A stretch of 48,517 nucleotides of DNA from an uncultured Clostridia bacterium (GTDB lineage Bacteria; Bacillota; Clostridia; Oscillospirales; Ruminococcaceae): the NCBI GenBank assembly GCA_947630555.1, contig CANRIA010000016.1, forward strand, positions 1 to 48,517. Reading direction: 5' to 3'. The position numbers and the translations under genes were made by a program. Of this stretch, positions 1 through 7,592 are shown piece by piece. Below the pieces are notes generated by a model. That model saw only the letters and a program-made list of their open reading frames with translations, ran no database searches and had not been told where the DNA came from. Every line of letters begins with the position of its first letter. Position 1 is the first letter of the stretch.

Positions 1-200
1 AGCGCACGTTGTGTTTCGGGGGCTTTGCCCCCATATCCCCCACGACCCTTTTGAAAAAGGGTCGATCGAAAACTTTTAGTTTCTTGACAGGATTTTAAAA
101 TTCGCGGCGAAGCCGCACCTTAACTATTAACTATTCAATATTCACTCTTTCACTATTCACTATTTCTGCTCCGCAGGCTGCTGCGAAAGCAGCGAATATA
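1..200. repeat. Composite intergenic repeat block
   Basis: No gene is seen. Three modules recur elsewhere in the window. First is a hairpin around 48-66 (CCCTTTT/AAAAGGG) followed by AAAACTTTTAGTTTCTTGACAG, also at 2138-2190. Second is the GC hairpin GCGGCGAAGCCGC at about 104-117. Third is an A/T-rich run built on ACTATTAACTATTC at 120-165, ending in a GCTGC-GAAA-GCAGC hairpin near 179-193. The same order of modules recurs at 40225-40337 and, inverted, at 1505-1640. Confidence 0.75.
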
Positions 201-273
201 CACACAAACACCGCGTTGTGGGCTATTATGCTGATTTTTAAGAAAATATAAAGAATTACGTCACATTTTCTCT

Positions 274-302
274 TGACAAATATTTTAGTTAGTATTATAA
301 TA
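274..302 (+). promoter_or_regulatory. Sigma-A-type promoter for the SH3 protein gene
   Basis: TTGACA at 274-279 and TATAAT at 297-302 are separated by 17 bp, which is a perfect housekeeping consensus. It lies about 75 bp upstream of the coding start at 380. Confidence 0.85.
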
Positions 303-379
303 AAATTAAATGTGGAGAAAGATATACACATCTATTTACAAAGAAAGGAAACCCCTTCTTCGGGTCAAGGTAACTCATT

Positions 380-862
380 ATGGCTAAAGTTGATCAGAAT
401 AAATTGATCGGTGGTCTGGCGGTGGCGGTCATCACGCTGGTGGTGGTCATCATCATTGTTGTTATTGCTCAACAGCTGTTCCCTGAGAACACGCGGCAGT
501 CATCAAGCACGGTGCTCGGCACTGGCACAAGCAAGATCTATACTGCCAGCACTGACGAAACTACCCCTGCGACAAACAGCGGCGGTGATGCTCCTGCGCA
601 GACTACTACCCCCTCACAAGGTGCGGTGACGACTCCCGGAACTACTACGACGGCTAGTCAGAACGCAGGCGGCACGGTTTATCTTAACACATCGGTATAT
701 TTGCGCTCGACGGCTGACTGGGGCGGCGTGAAGGGCGGCATTATTCCTGCCGGCGACAGCGCGGTCGTGAAAGGCGAGGAAAATGGCTGGTATCTGCTTG
801 AATACAACGGCGAGCAGGGTTATGTATACAAAGACTACATATCGCAGTCGCCTATAAGCTGA
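380..862 (+). CDS. Membrane-anchored SH3-domain protein
   Basis: 160 aa. A hydrophobic segment at about residues 10-31 should act as an uncleaved N-terminal anchor. A Thr/Ser/Gly-rich linker at about 35-98 follows, then a bacterial SH3-like fold at about 100-155 (GGTVYLNTSVYLRS ... GWYLLEYNGEQGYVYKDYI). Such domains in Gram-positive bacteria usually sit outside the membrane and bind peptidoglycan or peptides. There is no catalytic domain, so a cell-wall targeting or sensing role is inferred. The ribosome site is weak (AAGG at about 367). The gene has its own consensus promoter and an intrinsic terminator, so it is probably monocistronic. Confidence 0.8.
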   Translation: MAKVDQNKLIGGLAVAVITLVVVIIIVVIAQQLFPENTRQSSSTVLGTGTSKIYTASTDETTPATNSGGDAPAQTTTPSQGAVTTPGTTTTASQNAGGTVYLNTSVYLRSTADWGGVKGGIIPAGDSAVVKGEENGWYLLEYNGEQGYVYKDYISQSPIS

Positions 863-876
863 CAAGTTAAACAAGG

Positions 877-901
877 GTCGGAGCGTATGTTCCGACTTTT
901 T
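877..901 (+). terminator. Intrinsic terminator after the SH3 gene
   Basis: GTCGGA (877-882) pairs with TCCGAC (891-896) and is followed by a T run. It lies 15 bp after the stop codon. Confidence 0.8.
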
Positions 902-946
902 GCTTTCTGCATATTATATACTATTATATTATATGGAGGAAGCGTT

Positions 947-1525
947 ATGACAGATTATTTGATACTTGTTGGCAAGGGCAGACCTATGCCGCAGGACTTG
1001 GAAATAACTTTGGAAGATGTAAGCGGCGTACAGCTTGAAAAGACGGCGGCTTACATGCTGCGGCAGATGTTTGATGCGGCGTTGCGCGACGGGATAGAAC
1101 TGAAACTGTTATCAGGTTACAGAAGCCCCGAATATCAGCAGGAAGTATTTGACAGGAGTGTTCGTCAGCGTGTTGAGGGCGGCATGAGTTACGAAGATGC
1201 GGTAAAAGAGACGGAGATAAATGTTGCAAAGCCATACGAGAGCGAGCACAACCTGGGTTTGGCGGCTGACATAGTTACGCCCGAAGACTATGATGTATTT
1301 GAAAGTTTTGAAGACACGCCGCAGTTTGAGTGGCTACAGCGCAATGCGGCGAACTATGGTTTTATAATGCGCTACCCGAGGGGCAAGGAGGACGTTACGG
1401 GGTACATATACGAGCCGTGGCATTACAGATATGTTGGGCCGTATGACGCGCAGAGGATAGGAAACAGAGATGTGACGTTAGAAGAATATTTGCTGGAGGC
1501 AGAATTAGTGAATAGTGAATATTGA
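947..1525 (+). CDS. VanY-family D-Ala-D-Ala carboxypeptidase-like protein
   Basis: 192 aa. Shows the VanY zinc-peptidase pattern: SGYRSPEYQQEVF, then SEHNLGLAADIV (His and Asp ligands), then EPWHYRYVG (catalytic/ligand Glu and His). These enzymes remove the terminal D-Ala from peptidoglycan stems. The start at 947 is chosen because ATGGAGGA stands directly upstream. That start leaves no signal peptide. An in-frame ATG at 887 would add a hydrophobic stretch but has a poor ribosome site and begins inside the preceding terminator. The last residues (LVNSEY) and the stop are encoded by an intergenic repeat, so the original C-terminus was probably replaced. Confidence 0.8.
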   Translation: MTDYLILVGKGRPMPQDLEITLEDVSGVQLEKTAAYMLRQMFDAALRDGIELKLLSGYRSPEYQQEVFDRSVRQRVEGGMSYEDAVKETEINVAKPYESEHNLGLAADIVTPEDYDVFESFEDTPQFEWLQRNAANYGFIMRYPRGKEDVTGYIYEPWHYRYVGPYDAQRIGNRDVTLEEYLLEAELVNSEY

Positions 1526-2215
1526 ATATTTAATAGTGAATAGTTAAGGTGCGGCTTGCGCCGCGTATTTTAAAAGTTTGTCAAGGAACTAAAAGTTTTC
1601 GGTCAAGCCTTTTTCAAAAGGCTTGCAGGGGTACGGGGACAGAGTCCCCGAAAACACGTCAGGCGCTCTGCAAGAGGTGAATTAGGAAACAGTCCGGTGG
1701 ACTGTTTCCTAAGAGGAGAGGCTCTGCAAGAGAGAGCCTCTCCTAGTTGTAGATCAACGCTCTCTTTCCGCGTTCCATTCTGGAACGCCGTTCAACGTGG
1801 AAAGTTTTTATAAAACGATTGATAAAATATACACCCACCCTCAGACCACCCAAAAGAGAGACCGCTGGAAGAATATTCTTCCAGCGGCGAGAGGGGTGGG
1901 CGTGGGTTGTAGGTAGTGAGGGTTTTGGGGGTGGAGAGTAATCAGCGCGGCAGGTAGCTGTGATTGTTAGGCGCACTTCTTGCTTCTTGCTTCTGGGTAA
2001 AGCGCAGAAGCGGCAGATTTGCGCAAAGACTGTAAAACCGCTTCTAACTTCTAACATCTCACTTCTAGCCTCTAGCAGCGGCGCGCACGTTGTGTTTGTG
2101 GGGCTCCGCCGGCGGTCGCTTGCGAACGCTACGACCCATGCAAGCCTTTTGAAAAAGGCTTGACCGAAAACTTTTAGTTTCTTGACAGGGTTTAATAGTT
2201 TCGCGCGCTGTGTGC
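1505..2215. repeat. Repeat-filled gap between vanY-like and maf genes
   Basis: No credible gene. In order: an inverted copy of the ACTATT-rich repeat (1505-1548); a GC hairpin of type GCGGC-GCAA-GCCGC on the minus strand (about 1550-1566); the AAACTTTTAG/hairpin module (about 1575-1630); two perfect tandem hairpins (1682-1712 and 1714-1744); a 26-bp palindrome (1862-1887) centred on GGAAGAATATTCTTCC; 7-bp repeat units (about 1975-2080); and a second AAGCCTTTT/AAAAGGCTT hairpin module at 2138-2195. Confidence 0.75.
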
Positions 2216-2248
2216 GCTGCTATGATATTATAAAAAGGAGTATAATTT

Positions 2249-2833
2249 ATGCCTGACTTTTTACAGTTTGAAGACGAAGTAGTTCTTGCGTCGCAGTCAC
2301 CTAGGAGAAAAGAACTTTTACGCTTTCTTTTCCCCGACTTTTCGGTGCGACCTGCGGACATTGACGAGACGATACCCTTGGGCGTAGACCCGTTCTCGGC
2401 GGCGGAGATGATAGCCTCAAAAAAGGCTGATGCGACTCCCTCCTCGGGGCTTGTGATAGCCTGCGACACGGTAGTCATCATAAACGGCGAGATACTTGGC
2501 AAGCCGCATGACGAAGCTGATGCGCGCCGCATGCTGGAAAAGCTCTCTGGGGCAACGCATGATGTGGTGAGCGGTGTTGCGCTCAGATACAAGGGTGAAA
2601 AACGCTCTTTTTCGCAAAGGACAAGCGTTACTTTCTGCCGCATGACGGACAGCGACATTTCGGCATATTTAGCGACGGGTGAGCCATTTGACAAGGCAGG
2701 CGCATACGGCATTCAAGGCTACGGCTCTTTGTTTGTAGAGAAGATAGATGGTGATTTTTTTAACGTGGTTGGTTTGCCGATCGCAAGGCTTCGCACCGAG
2801 ATAATTTCTCTTATAAAAGATGTGGAGGTCTGA
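2249..2833 (+). CDS. maf: Maf-family nucleotide pyrophosphatase
   Basis: 194 aa, normal for the family. N-terminal LASQSPRRKELL is the Maf nucleotide-binding signature. CDTVVIINGEILGKPHD and the KAGAYGIQGYGSLFVEKIDGDFFNVVGLP-type C-terminal segment (residues about 155-182) are both typical. Maf proteins hydrolyse dTTP/UTP or modified NTPs to monophosphates, act in the cytoplasm and are linked to septum formation and house-cleaning. AAAAGGAG precedes the ATG. The next gene starts 3 bp after its stop, so it heads a short operon ending with nth. Confidence 0.93.
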   Translation: MPDFLQFEDEVVLASQSPRRKELLRFLFPDFSVRPADIDETIPLGVDPFSAAEMIASKKADATPSSGLVIACDTVVIINGEILGKPHDEADARRMLEKLSGATHDVVSGVALRYKGEKRSFSQRTSVTFCRMTDSDISAYLATGEPFDKAGAYGIQGYGSLFVEKIDGDFFNVVGLPIARLRTEIISLIKDVEV

Positions 2834-2835
2834 AA

Positions 2836-3132
2836 ATGAGCATATTTTCAAAGAAAACTGCCATACCGCAGCAGGTGGAAGACCTATGCAAAAAACGCCT
2901 GAGCAGAGTTATAGAGCGCGCTAACGGCGAGGAGATAACTCTTGGCGGAAAGGGTGGTGCATCTGTCTGCGGCGGTGAACTGGTCATAATATGCGACGGC
3001 AAGGAAGTATTCAGATGTGACATAAAAGGCATGACGGCGGCACAGCTTATGAGCGGCAACGGGTGCGACATCAAGGGGTTCAGCGGCGGCGAAAAACGCC
3101 ACATAATTGCATACTACGGAAAAAACATATAG
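2836..3132 (+). CDS. Small hypothetical protein between maf and nth
   Basis: 98 aa, family not recognised. The N-terminal half is basic and helical (QQVEDLCKKRLSRVIERA). The rest alternates short Gly-rich and hydrophobic strands (ITLGGKGGASVCGGELVIIC). No signal peptide or membrane segment, so cytoplasmic. It starts 3 bp after maf and stops 14 bp before nth with an AGGTGGAG site between, so it is part of the same transcript. It could be a conserved lineage-specific partner, but nothing in the sequence gives a function. Confidence 0.75.
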   Translation: MSIFSKKTAIPQQVEDLCKKRLSRVIERANGEEITLGGKGGASVCGGELVIICDGKEVFRCDIKGMTAAQLMSGNGCDIKGFSGGEKRHIIAYYGKNI

Positions 3133-3146
3133 GTGGAGAAAATACT

Positions 3147-3794
3147 ATGAAAGACTTAAAAAAGAAGGCGGAGCGGATATGCGTGCTGCTTGAGGAATAC
3201 TACCCCGAGGCGCGGTGTTCGCTTACATACAAAAAGCCGCACGAGCTGATGATAGCAGGGAGGCTTTCGGCGCAGTGCACTGATGCGCGCGTAAACATAG
3301 TTACGAAAGAGCTGTTTGAAAAATACCGCAGTATTGAGGATTTTGCAAAAGCGGACGTAAGTGACATAGAGCGCATTATTATGCCGTGCGGACTTTACAA
3401 GACGAAGGCGCAATCTATTGTTACGATGTGCAGGCAGATAATGGAAGACTTTGGCGGCGAGATACCTGACACGATAGAGCAGCTGACAACACTTTCGGGG
3501 ATAGGAAGAAAGACTGCTAACCTTATTATGGGAGATGTTTTTCACAAGCCTGCGGTGGTGACTGACACGCACTGCATACGCATTTGCGGACGTTTGGGGC
3601 TGGTGAATTCAAAAGACCCTGTTAAGGTGGAAAAGCAGCTTCGCGAAATTCTGCCGCCCGAGAAGTCTTCGGACTTTTGCCACAGACTGGTAAATTTCGG
3701 CAGAGAGGTTTGCACGGCGAGAAAGACTTACTGCGAAAACTGCCCTCTTAAAGGCGAATGTGACAGCGGCAAAAAAATTGTCGCCCGTGGTTGA
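3147..3794 (+). CDS. nth: Endonuclease III
   Basis: 215 aa. Base-excision repair DNA glycosylase/AP lyase for oxidised pyrimidines. The helix-hairpin-helix LSGIGRKTANLIM carries the catalytic Lys, and VVTDTHCIR carries the catalytic Asp. The C-terminus has the [4Fe-4S] motif C-x6-C-x2-C-x5-C (CTARKTYCENCPLKGEC). The start at 3147 follows AGGTGGAG. The stop codon overlaps the -35 box of the next promoter, so the operon boundary is very compact. Confidence 0.96.
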   Translation: MKDLKKKAERICVLLEEYYPEARCSLTYKKPHELMIAGRLSAQCTDARVNIVTKELFEKYRSIEDFAKADVSDIERIIMPCGLYKTKAQSIVTMCRQIMEDFGGEIPDTIEQLTTLSGIGRKTANLIMGDVFHKPAVVTDTHCIRICGRLGLVNSKDPVKVEKQLREILPPEKSSDFCHRLVNFGREVCTARKTYCENCPLKGECDSGKKIVARG

Positions 3795-3819
3795 CAAGCG
3801 GGACGGAAAATGGTATAAT
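3791..3819 (+). promoter_or_regulatory. Promoter of the cpsC-cpsD-cpsB operon
   Basis: TTGACA (3791-3796), 17-bp spacer, TATAAT (3814-3819). The -35 box overlaps the nth stop codon. A leader of about 80 nt precedes the AGGAGGGG site of the first gene. Confidence 0.88.
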
Positions 3820-3908
3820 AGTAGGTAGTCTGTGTTTTTATAAATATTGCAGAGATAACATACAATACATACGGATAAATTAAAGCCTTTAGGAGGGGTC
3901 GTTCTTTT

Positions 3909-4622
3909 ATGGAGAACAGAGAAAACGAAGAAAAGACTATTGACCTGAAAATGTTGCTTTTTGGTCTGCTGGACAGGATATGGCTGATACTGTTCGTATC
4001 GGTGATATGCGCGGCGGCTGTTGGCATTTTTACTAAGATAGGCATTGACAAAAAGTACACTTCTACGGCGCAGATGTTTGTGCAGAACAAAGACGTTGAA
4101 GCACAGGACTCTGCAATTTCATCAAGCGACGTTGCGGCTTCGGCATCTCTTGTTCAGGTATGTCAGAGGGTATTTACGAGCGATTCGATGATGGCAAAGC
4201 TGCAAGAAGCACTGACAAACGAAGGTTATCTGTATAAAAATGATGAGATAACAGAAATGATAAGCATAACTTCGCCTGACAACAACCAGGTAATGGTGGT
4301 AAACGTTGTGAGCGAAAGCCCTGAGGTATCTCGGCTGGTGGCTTCTGCTATTATTGCAAATGCTGACAATGTTTACAGAGAGATAGTAAAGGTAGGTTCG
4401 GTGCAGACTATTTCGGCGGCGACTTTTCCTGAAGAACCGTCGTCGCCCAACCTTAAAAAGAACATTCTGCTTGGCTTTGCGGCAGGATTTGTTCTGATAT
4501 GCGCGATAGTTATTATTATTGACATTTGCGACACTAAGATAAAGCCTACCGACAACCTTATGGATCTGTACGGTGCGCCGCTTATTGCGGAAATAATGGA
4601 CTTTGATGCTGAGATAAAGTGA
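3909..4622 (+). CDS. Wzz/CpsC-type polysaccharide co-polymerase (BY-kinase modulator)
   Basis: 237 aa. Two membrane segments (about residues 22-44 and 180-205) flank an extracytoplasmic region of about 130 residues. The SSPN motif just before the second segment is typical of Wzz/CpsC proteins. The family sets exopolysaccharide chain length and, in Gram-positives, activates the separate cytoplasmic tyrosine kinase encoded next door. It is followed after 18 bp by the kinase gene. No glycosyltransferase, flippase or polymerase gene follows, so the module may act on a polysaccharide locus elsewhere. Confidence 0.88.
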   Translation: MENRENEEKTIDLKMLLFGLLDRIWLILFVSVICAAAVGIFTKIGIDKKYTSTAQMFVQNKDVEAQDSAISSSDVAASASLVQVCQRVFTSDSMMAKLQEALTNEGYLYKNDEITEMISITSPDNNQVMVVNVVSESPEVSRLVASAIIANADNVYREIVKVGSVQTISAATFPEEPSSPNLKKNILLGFAAGFVLICAIVIIIDICDTKIKPTDNLMDLYGAPLIAEIMDFDAEIK

Positions 4623-4640
4623 GAAACGGAGAGCAGGATA

Positions 4641-5465
4641 ATGAGCAGTCTTATGAACGGCAGCAGAAATTCTAAGAAAAACAAAAAAGACGATCCGCTG
4701 AGAACGTCGATACACGTTGCGAGAAGTCATATTATTAACGAGAACACGAAGTTTGTTATTTCGGAGGCTTACAAGCTGGCAAGAACCAACATTATGTTCT
4801 CGATGGCTTCGAGCCCGAACAAGGTAATTACGGTAACGTCTTCTAACCCTTCGGAGGCAAAGACGACAACGACCGTTAATTTAGCGATAACTTTTGCTAT
4901 GACAGGTGCAAAGGTTCTGCTTATTGACGGCGACATGAGAAAGCCTTTTGTAAACAAGCTTTTTAAGCTGGACAAGAACACGGGGCTTTCAATGGTGCTT
5001 AGCGGTATGTGCACGGTGGCTGAGGCTATACGCAGCAACATAAGAGATAACCTTGATATTATAACGGCAGGCCCTATTCCGCCAAACCCTGTGGAACTTC
5101 TGGGAAGCGACAACATGAAGCAGCTGATAGAGATACTGGGTGCGCACTATGATTATATTTTTGTAGATATGCCGCCTGTTAATGTGGTATCCGATGCGCT
5201 TTTGCTGGCGCCGCTTTCGGCAGGTTATATACTTGTTATAAGAGATAATTACACTAAGTATTCCGACGTACAGCAGGCGCTTTCACAGATAAGCATGGCA
5301 AACGGAAAGATGCTTGGATTTATAAAGACCATATGCCGCTCGGATTCGCGAGGCGGATATTACGGCAAGTATGGCAGATACGGCAGATATGGTAAATACG
5401 GAAAGTATGGCAATGCATATAAGTACGGAGATTATTACGGAGAAAGCGACAGCAAAGATGCCTGA
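4641..5465 (+). CDS. CpsD/CapB-type bacterial tyrosine kinase with Tyr/Gly-rich tail
   Basis: 274 aa. BY-kinase layout: a SEAYKLARTNIMF segment that contacts the modulator, a P-loop region (SSNPSEAKTTTTVNL), Walker A' (VLLIDGDMRKP) and Walker B (YIFVDMPPV). The C-terminal 40 residues are a run of Tyr-Gly-Lys/Arg units, the autophosphorylation cluster removed by the CpsB phosphatase. Oddity: the P-loop reads PSEAKT where the family usually has GEGKS/T, so the Gly before the invariant Lys is Ala. Cytoplasmic, working with the CpsC-like protein just upstream. Confidence 0.9.
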   Translation: MSSLMNGSRNSKKNKKDDPLRTSIHVARSHIINENTKFVISEAYKLARTNIMFSMASSPNKVITVTSSNPSEAKTTTTVNLAITFAMTGAKVLLIDGDMRKPFVNKLFKLDKNTGLSMVLSGMCTVAEAIRSNIRDNLDIITAGPIPPNPVELLGSDNMKQLIEILGAHYDYIFVDMPPVNVVSDALLLAPLSAGYILVIRDNYTKYSDVQQALSQISMANGKMLGFIKTICRSDSRGGYYGKYGRYGRYGKYGKYGNAYKYGDYYGESDSKDA

Positions 5466-5479
5466 CGGGGGCGACCACA

Positions 5480-6205
5480 GTGTTAGTTGATTTTCATTCG
5501 CACATTTTGCCCGGTATTGATGACGGTGCGAAGAACATTGAAGAAAGCATAAAGATACTGGATATGATGTCCAAAACGGGGGTCGATGTTGTATACTGCA
5601 CGCCGCATTTTTATCCGCACGAGATATCGGTGGAGGATTTTTTGGAGCGGCGCAGGCAGGCATACGGGAAGATAGTGCCGTATTTAAAGCCGCATCACCC
5701 GAAGCTGAAAATGGGCGCGGAAGTGCTGATGTCTCGCAGTTTGCTGACAAGAGAGGTTCTTGAAAAGCTGAAACTTGAGGGGACTGATTTTGTGCTGCTG
5801 GAGATGCCGTACATTCATTTTTCACAGAACACTTATGACGGAGTGGCTGACATTGCGGACATGGGCGGCATTAAAGTTCTGATAGCGCACATTGAGAGGT
5901 ATCTGGTGGCGAACAGCGAAGGCGAAGTTATGCGCCTTATGGAGGGTGAGAACGTTCTGGGGCAGATAAACTGCACGTCGCTGAGAAAAATGGGCGACCG
6001 CCGCCGCTGCATGGATTTTATAAAAAACGGCTGTGTGCAGGCTTTGGGAACGGACTATCACCGAATAGAACGCGGTTACGCGCTTATGGACGAGGGTGTT
6101 TCGATACTGAAAAGAAAGCTTGGGCGCGATGCGTTTGAGAGGATAATGCGCTGTTCGGAAATGATAGCGGAAAACTGCGATGTTGACGAAATACTGGAAA
6201 TATAA
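5480..6205 (+). CDS. CpsB/CapC-type PHP-domain tyrosine phosphatase
   Basis: 241 aa. Manganese-dependent PHP phosphatase acting on the kinase tail. Metal-binding motifs: DFHSHILPGIDDGAKN near the N-terminus, TPHFYPHE, LIAHIERY, and GTDYHRIERG near the C-terminus. It begins with GTG 14 bp after the kinase stop; starting at the next Met would remove the essential first HxH motif. Completes a three-gene phosphorylation switch with the two preceding genes. Confidence 0.9.
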   Translation: MLVDFHSHILPGIDDGAKNIEESIKILDMMSKTGVDVVYCTPHFYPHEISVEDFLERRRQAYGKIVPYLKPHHPKLKMGAEVLMSRSLLTREVLEKLKLEGTDFVLLEMPYIHFSQNTYDGVADIADMGGIKVLIAHIERYLVANSEGEVMRLMEGENVLGQINCTSLRKMGDRRRCMDFIKNGCVQALGTDYHRIERGYALMDEGVSILKRKLGRDAFERIMRCSEMIAENCDVDEILEI

Positions 6206-6556
6206 AACGCCCTCTGCTATTAGAGGGCGATTAAGATAAATCGGGATTTTGTTCGCTATACCTACCTTGCTGTTGGGGGAGACCCTTTTGGAAAAGGGTC
6301 GTCCCCCAAGCCCCCTCACTAAAACTTCTATATTTTTGGCGAGGGGTAATTATACTGTATAATATACTTAGGATTTACGGTATATAGCAGATCAGAAAAA
6401 TAAATTACCCCTCGCCAAAAACAATGGAAAAGTCTTTGGAAAGGGGTATGGGGAAAAGCCTTTCTTCAGAAAGGTTTTCCCCAAAAGAAAAATAGGTACA
6501 GCGGACAAATTCTGATTTATAATAAGGAACAATTTTTAAGATAAGAGGGATATTCT
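6206..6556. repeat. Array of four hairpins between cpsB and pheS
   Basis: No gene. Four perfect or near-perfect inverted repeats: CGCCCTCT/AGAGGGCG (6208-6229); GGGGGA-GACCCTTTT with its complement (6275-6307); a 19-bp perfect inverted repeat TTTTTGGCGAGGGGTAATT (6333-6351) with its complement at 6403-6421 around a 51-nt A/T-rich loop; and GGGGAAAAgCCTTTC/GAAAGGTTTTCCCC (6450-6482). The first probably ends the cps transcript. A TATAAT at 6518-6523 with a poor -35 may start pheS. No T-box specifier or AGGGTGGNACCGCG element was seen. Confidence 0.7.
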
Positions 6557-7582
6557 ATGAGCATGAGAGAAGATCTTGAAAGGATAGAGGCTGCCGCGAA
6601 AGAAGCTTTGGAGGCTGCTGCGGACGGCAAGGCTCTTGAAGATGTGAGAGTTAAATTCCTTGGCAAAAAGGGCGAGCTTACCGCGATACTAAAACAAATG
6701 GGCGGTCTTTCGGCTGATGAGCGACCCCAGATGGGTCAGTTGGCAAACAAGGTGAGGGCTGACATTGAAAACGCTGTTTCCGAAAGGGGTGCGCAGCTAA
6801 AAGAGCTTTTGGAGGCTAGGCGCATCAAGGAAGAGACAATTGACGTTACTATGCCCGGAAAAGCGCCGCGCGTGGGCAAGCTTCACCCACTTAACAAGAC
6901 ACTCGAACAGGTGGAGGAAATATTCCTCGGCATGGGGTTTGAGATTGTTGAGGGTCCTGAAGTTGAGAAGGACTACTACTGCTTTGAGGCGCTGAATATG
7001 CCGCCGCATCACCCTGCGCGTGACACTCAGGACACATTCTACATCAGCGACAGTGTGCTTCTGAGGACACAGACGTCGTCGGTGCAGGTGCGCGTTATGG
7101 AGAAAAACAAGCCGCCGATAAGGATAATATCTCCGGGCAGAGTTTACCGCTCGGACACGATAGACGCGACGCACTCGCCGCTGTTTCATCAGGTCGAAGG
7201 GCTGGTAATTGACAAGGGCGTTACGATGGCTGACCTGAAAGGCACGCTTGAGCTTTTGATGAAGCGCATTTACGGTGAGGACACTAAAATTCGTTTAAGA
7301 CCGCACCACTTCCCGTACACGGAGCCGTCAGCCGAGGTTGACCTTATGTGCTACAATTGCCACGGCGCAGGCTGCCCTATGTGCAAAAATGAAGGCTACA
7401 TTGAGCTTTTGGGTGCAGGCATGGTACACCCGAAGGTGCTTGAAAACTGCGGCATTGATCCCGAGATATACAGCGGTTTCGCGTTCGGTATAGGTCTTGA
7501 AAGGCTTACAATGGGCAACTTCCAGATCAAAGACATGAGAATGCTTTACGAAAACGATGTAAGATTTTTGGATCAGTTCTGA
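6557..7582 (+). CDS. pheS: Phenylalanine--tRNA ligase alpha subunit
   Basis: 341 aa, standard length. N-terminal coiled-coil tRNA-binding arm (about 1-85), then the class II catalytic domain: HPLNKTLEQVEEIF, motif 2 region (ISPGRVYRSDTIDATHSPLFHQVEG) and motif 3 (FAFGIGLERLTMGNF). Charges tRNA-Phe as an alpha2beta2 enzyme with PheT. Oddly, pheT does not follow directly: three genes (7593-9752) lie between them. Confidence 0.97.
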   Translation: MSMREDLERIEAAAKEALEAAADGKALEDVRVKFLGKKGELTAILKQMGGLSADERPQMGQLANKVRADIENAVSERGAQLKELLEARRIKEETIDVTMPGKAPRVGKLHPLNKTLEQVEEIFLGMGFEIVEGPEVEKDYYCFEALNMPPHHPARDTQDTFYISDSVLLRTQTSSVQVRVMEKNKPPIRIISPGRVYRSDTIDATHSPLFHQVEGLVIDKGVTMADLKGTLELLMKRIYGEDTKIRLRPHHFPYTEPSAEVDLMCYNCHGAGCPMCKNEGYIELLGAGMVHPKVLENCGIDPEIYSGFAFGIGLERLTMGNFQIKDMRMLYENDVRFLDQF

Positions 7583-7592
7583 TGAGGCAGTT

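Noticed and set aside
1743-2163. Small frames in the vanY-maf gap
   Set aside because: Both strands are open only because of the palindrome and heptad repeats; no start signals.
6206-6556. T-box leader for pheS
   Set aside because: No AGGGTGGNACCGCG element and no specifier loop. The hairpins are simple inverted repeats.
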